DNA of 6,198 nt, from assembly GCF_947254915.1 (NCBI RefSeq), contig NZ_CAMYEZ010000123.1, positions 1-6,198 of the forward strand. Direction: 5' to 3'. A program made the position numbers and the translations under genes. Positions within the stretch are counted from its first letter, which is position 1, and each line of letters begins with the position of its first letter. The notes under the pieces are model-generated. The model did no database searches. It worked only from the letters and a program-made list of their open reading frames with translations, and had not been told where the DNA came from. The DNA is from an uncultured Porphyromonas sp. Its GTDB lineage: Bacteria > Bacteroidota > Bacteroidia > Bacteroidales > Porphyromonadaceae. Positions 4,728-6,198 of this stretch are shown here, in pieces.

Positions 4728-5834
4728 TCAGAGGGCAGCCTCCTTGAGGCGCTCGGTATTCTCAGCAACGATGAGCGCGTCAATGATCGGCTGCAAGTCG
4801 CCACCGAGGACACCTGGCAGGTTATGCACGGTCAGACCAATGCGGTGATCGGTGACACGACCCTGAGGGAAGTTGTAGGTGCGGATCTTTGCCGAGCGGT
4901 CGCCCGTCGAGACCATCGTCTTACGACGTGAGGCGATCTCGTCGATATACTTCTGATGCTCCTTGTCGTAGATGAAAGTGCGAAGGCGTGAGAGGGCACG
5001 CTCCTTGTTCTTCGGCTGGTCGCGCGTCTCGGTACACTCGATCGTGATGTCCTCCACGACACCCGTATTGGGGTTGCGCCACGGATAGTGCAGACGCACG
5101 CCCGACTCCACCTTGTTGACGTTCTGTCCTCCAGCACCACTAGAGCGGAAAGTGTCCCACTTGATCTCACCCTCGTTGATGTTTACCTCAAACTTGTCCG
5201 CCTCAGGCAGTACCGCCACGGTCGCTGCCGAGGTGTGGATACGTCCTTGCGTCTCCGTCTGCGGGACACGCTGCACACGGTGCACGCCACTCTCATACTT
5301 GAGCGTTCCATAGACACCCGAGCCTGTGACATTGAGGACGATCTCTTTGTAACCTCCCGTACCGCCCTCAGTGTAGCTACTGACGGTGACGTTCCACCCC
5401 TTGGTCTCGCAGTAGCGCGAGTACATACGGAAGAGATCTCCCGCAAAGAGCGCAGCTTCGTCACCGCCCGTCCCAGCGCGTAACTCTAGGATAGCGTTCT
5501 TGTCGTCCTCAGGGTCGTTCGGTAGGAGGAGTAGCTTGATCTCTTCCTCCATCTTAGGGATCTCCTCCTTAGCCTCAGCAAGTAGTTCGCGAGCCATAGC
5601 CTTTAGCTCCTCATCGCTGTCGCTGTCCTGGAGGGTGCTCTCGGCCTCCTCCTGCTGGGTCAGGAGTTGCTTGTACTGTGCCCCAGCCTTGAGGATCTCT
5701 CCGAGGTGCGTGTACTCCTTGCTCAGGGTGGCAAAGCGCCTACCGTCGGCAATGACGCTAGGGTCTGTGATCAAAGTCTCTAGCTCCTCGTGGCGCGCCA
5801 CTAGAGCTTCTATGCGGTTGAGTAAATCGTTCAT
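4728..5834 (-). CDS. prfA: Peptide chain release factor 1
   Basis: RF1 recognises UAA and UAG in the ribosomal A site and triggers hydrolysis of the completed peptide. The 368-residue length is normal for the family. Residues 1-105 are a helical, charged N-terminal domain. The stop-codon reading segment is RVPQTETQGRIHTSA (189-203), with the PxT tripeptide as Pro191-Gln192-Thr193; it lacks the SPF of RF2, which supports RF1. The catalytic loop SSGAGGQNVNKVESG (231-245) carries GGQ at 235-237, whose Gln acts at the peptidyl-transferase centre and is normally methylated by PrmC. The conserved TRDQPKNKERAL (270-281) and SARRK/STGDRSAKIRTYNFPQGRVTDHR-like tail (302-331) follow. The gene starts 37 bp after purM on the same strand, so co-transcription is likely. 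The start at 5834 gives the usual N terminus. No frame disruption is seen. Confidence 0.97.
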   Translation of the reverse strand: MNDLLNRIEALVARHEELETLITDPSVIADGRRFATLSKEYTHLGEILKAGAQYKQLLTQQEEAESTLQDSDSDEELKAMARELLAEAKEEIPKMEEEIKLLLLPNDPEDDKNAILELRAGTGGDEAALFAGDLFRMYSRYCETKGWNVTVSSYTEGGTGGYKEIVLNVTGSGVYGTLKYESGVHRVQRVPQTETQGRIHTSAATVAVLPEADKFEVNINEGEIKWDTFRSSGAGGQNVNKVESGVRLHYPWRNPNTGVVEDITIECTETRDQPKNKERALSRLRTFIYDKEHQKYIDEIASRRKTMVSTGDRSAKIRTYNFPQGRVTDHRIGLTVHNLPGVLGGDLQPIIDALIVAENTERLKEAAL

Positions 5835-5871
5835 ATAGGTCTGCTAAGTGATGTAAGGGGTGGGTCAAAGA

Positions 5872-6198
5872 CTATCGCTCTACCGTGCCAAAGGGCGTAA
5901 CGAGTGTCAGGCGATTCTGGTCTGCCGACTCGACACGGCCGATGACCTGCGCGTCAACGTTGAAGTGTCGTGCCACAGCGATGGCCTCCTCGGCCTGCTC
6001 TGCGGGCAAGTATGCCTCTAGGCGGTGCCCCATGTTGAAGACTTGGTACAGCTCCGCAGCGTCGGCGCCACTCTCCTCGGCAATCATCTGGAAAAGCGGC
6101 GGGATGGGGAGCAGGTTGTCCTTGATAATGTGCTTGTTCGTGACGAAGTTCATCACCTTCGTCTGAGCGCCTCCAGTACAGTGGATCAGTCCGTGGAT
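5872..6198 (-). CDS. purM: Phosphoribosylformylglycinamidine cyclo-ligase, C-terminal part
   Basis: PurM (AIR synthetase) closes the imidazole ring in purine synthesis, turning FGAM and ATP into aminoimidazole ribonucleotide in the cytoplasm. The frame is open to the right edge, so the 5' part lies outside the window; 108 residues are visible, beginning IHGLIHCTGGAQTKVMNFV. The HCTGGAQTK segment corresponds to the HxTGGG-type loop of the family's C-terminal domain, and FNMGHRLEAY matches the FN-G motif near the end of PurM proteins. An internal ATG or GTG near 6153-6156 must not be taken as the start, because the family match continues upstream of it. It precedes prfA by 37 bp; this purM-prfA order is one I recall from other Bacteroidales. 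No ATP-binding region is visible, as it would lie in the missing part. Confidence 0.92.
   Translation of the reverse strand: MHGLIHCTGGAQTKVMNFVTNKHIIKDNLLPIPPLFQMIAEESGADAAELYQVFNMGHRLEAYLPAEQAEEAIAVARHFNVDAQVIGRVESADQNRLTLVTPFGTVER

Noticed and set aside
5256..5264. PQT instead of PAT in the RF1 stop-codon reading motif as an altered decoding signal
   Set aside because: The middle residue of PxT varies in the family, and I recall PQT in other Bacteroidales RF1 proteins; the rest of the motif and GGQ are normal.

Overview
The window looks like chromosomal DNA of an anaerobic member of the Bacteroidales, most likely Porphyromonas or a close relative. This is inferred from three things: the protein families resemble what I remember of Porphyromonas and Bacteroides homologues, two promoters fit the Bacteroidetes pattern (TTG at about -33, TAnnTTTG at about -7), and gene starts lack clear Shine-Dalgarno sequences. 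No database search was possible. Every convincing gene lies on the minus strand, so transcription runs from right to left.

In transcription order: (1) 6198-5872, the C-terminal end of purM (purine synthesis), cut by the window edge; (2) 5834-4728, prfA (peptide chain release factor 1), 37 bp behind purM and probably in the same operon; (3) 4727-4354, a 374-bp gap holding a hairpin 3' of prfA, a repeat element built on a 21-bp period, and a good sod promoter whose predicted transcript begins with a stem-loop; (4) 4353-3772, an iron/manganese superoxide dismutase with all four metal ligands and an unusual Cys two residues before the ligand Asp; (5) 3607-2609, NAD-dependent malate dehydrogenase, followed by a clear intrinsic terminator at 2560-2521; (6) a second promoter at 2430-2401 driving two tandem paralogous outer-membrane beta-barrel proteins (2287-1589 and 1488-748), separated by a 100-bp gap with a strong hairpin; (7) 747-1, no credible gene: three successive hairpins, a second copy of the 21-bp-period element, and a tandem repeat array with 24-bp and 91-bp periods that runs off the left edge.

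The genes are mostly housekeeping: nucleotide synthesis, translation termination, oxidative defence and central carbon metabolism, plus a small surface-protein pair. I found no defence system, phage, transposase, CRISPR array or RNA gene. The material that deserves a second look is non-coding: two related repeat elements both placed 3' of minus-strand transcription units, the tandem array, similar hairpins behind both barrel genes, the stem-loop at the predicted 5' end of the sod mRNA, and residue 155 of the dismutase. None of these amounts to a demonstrated new system.
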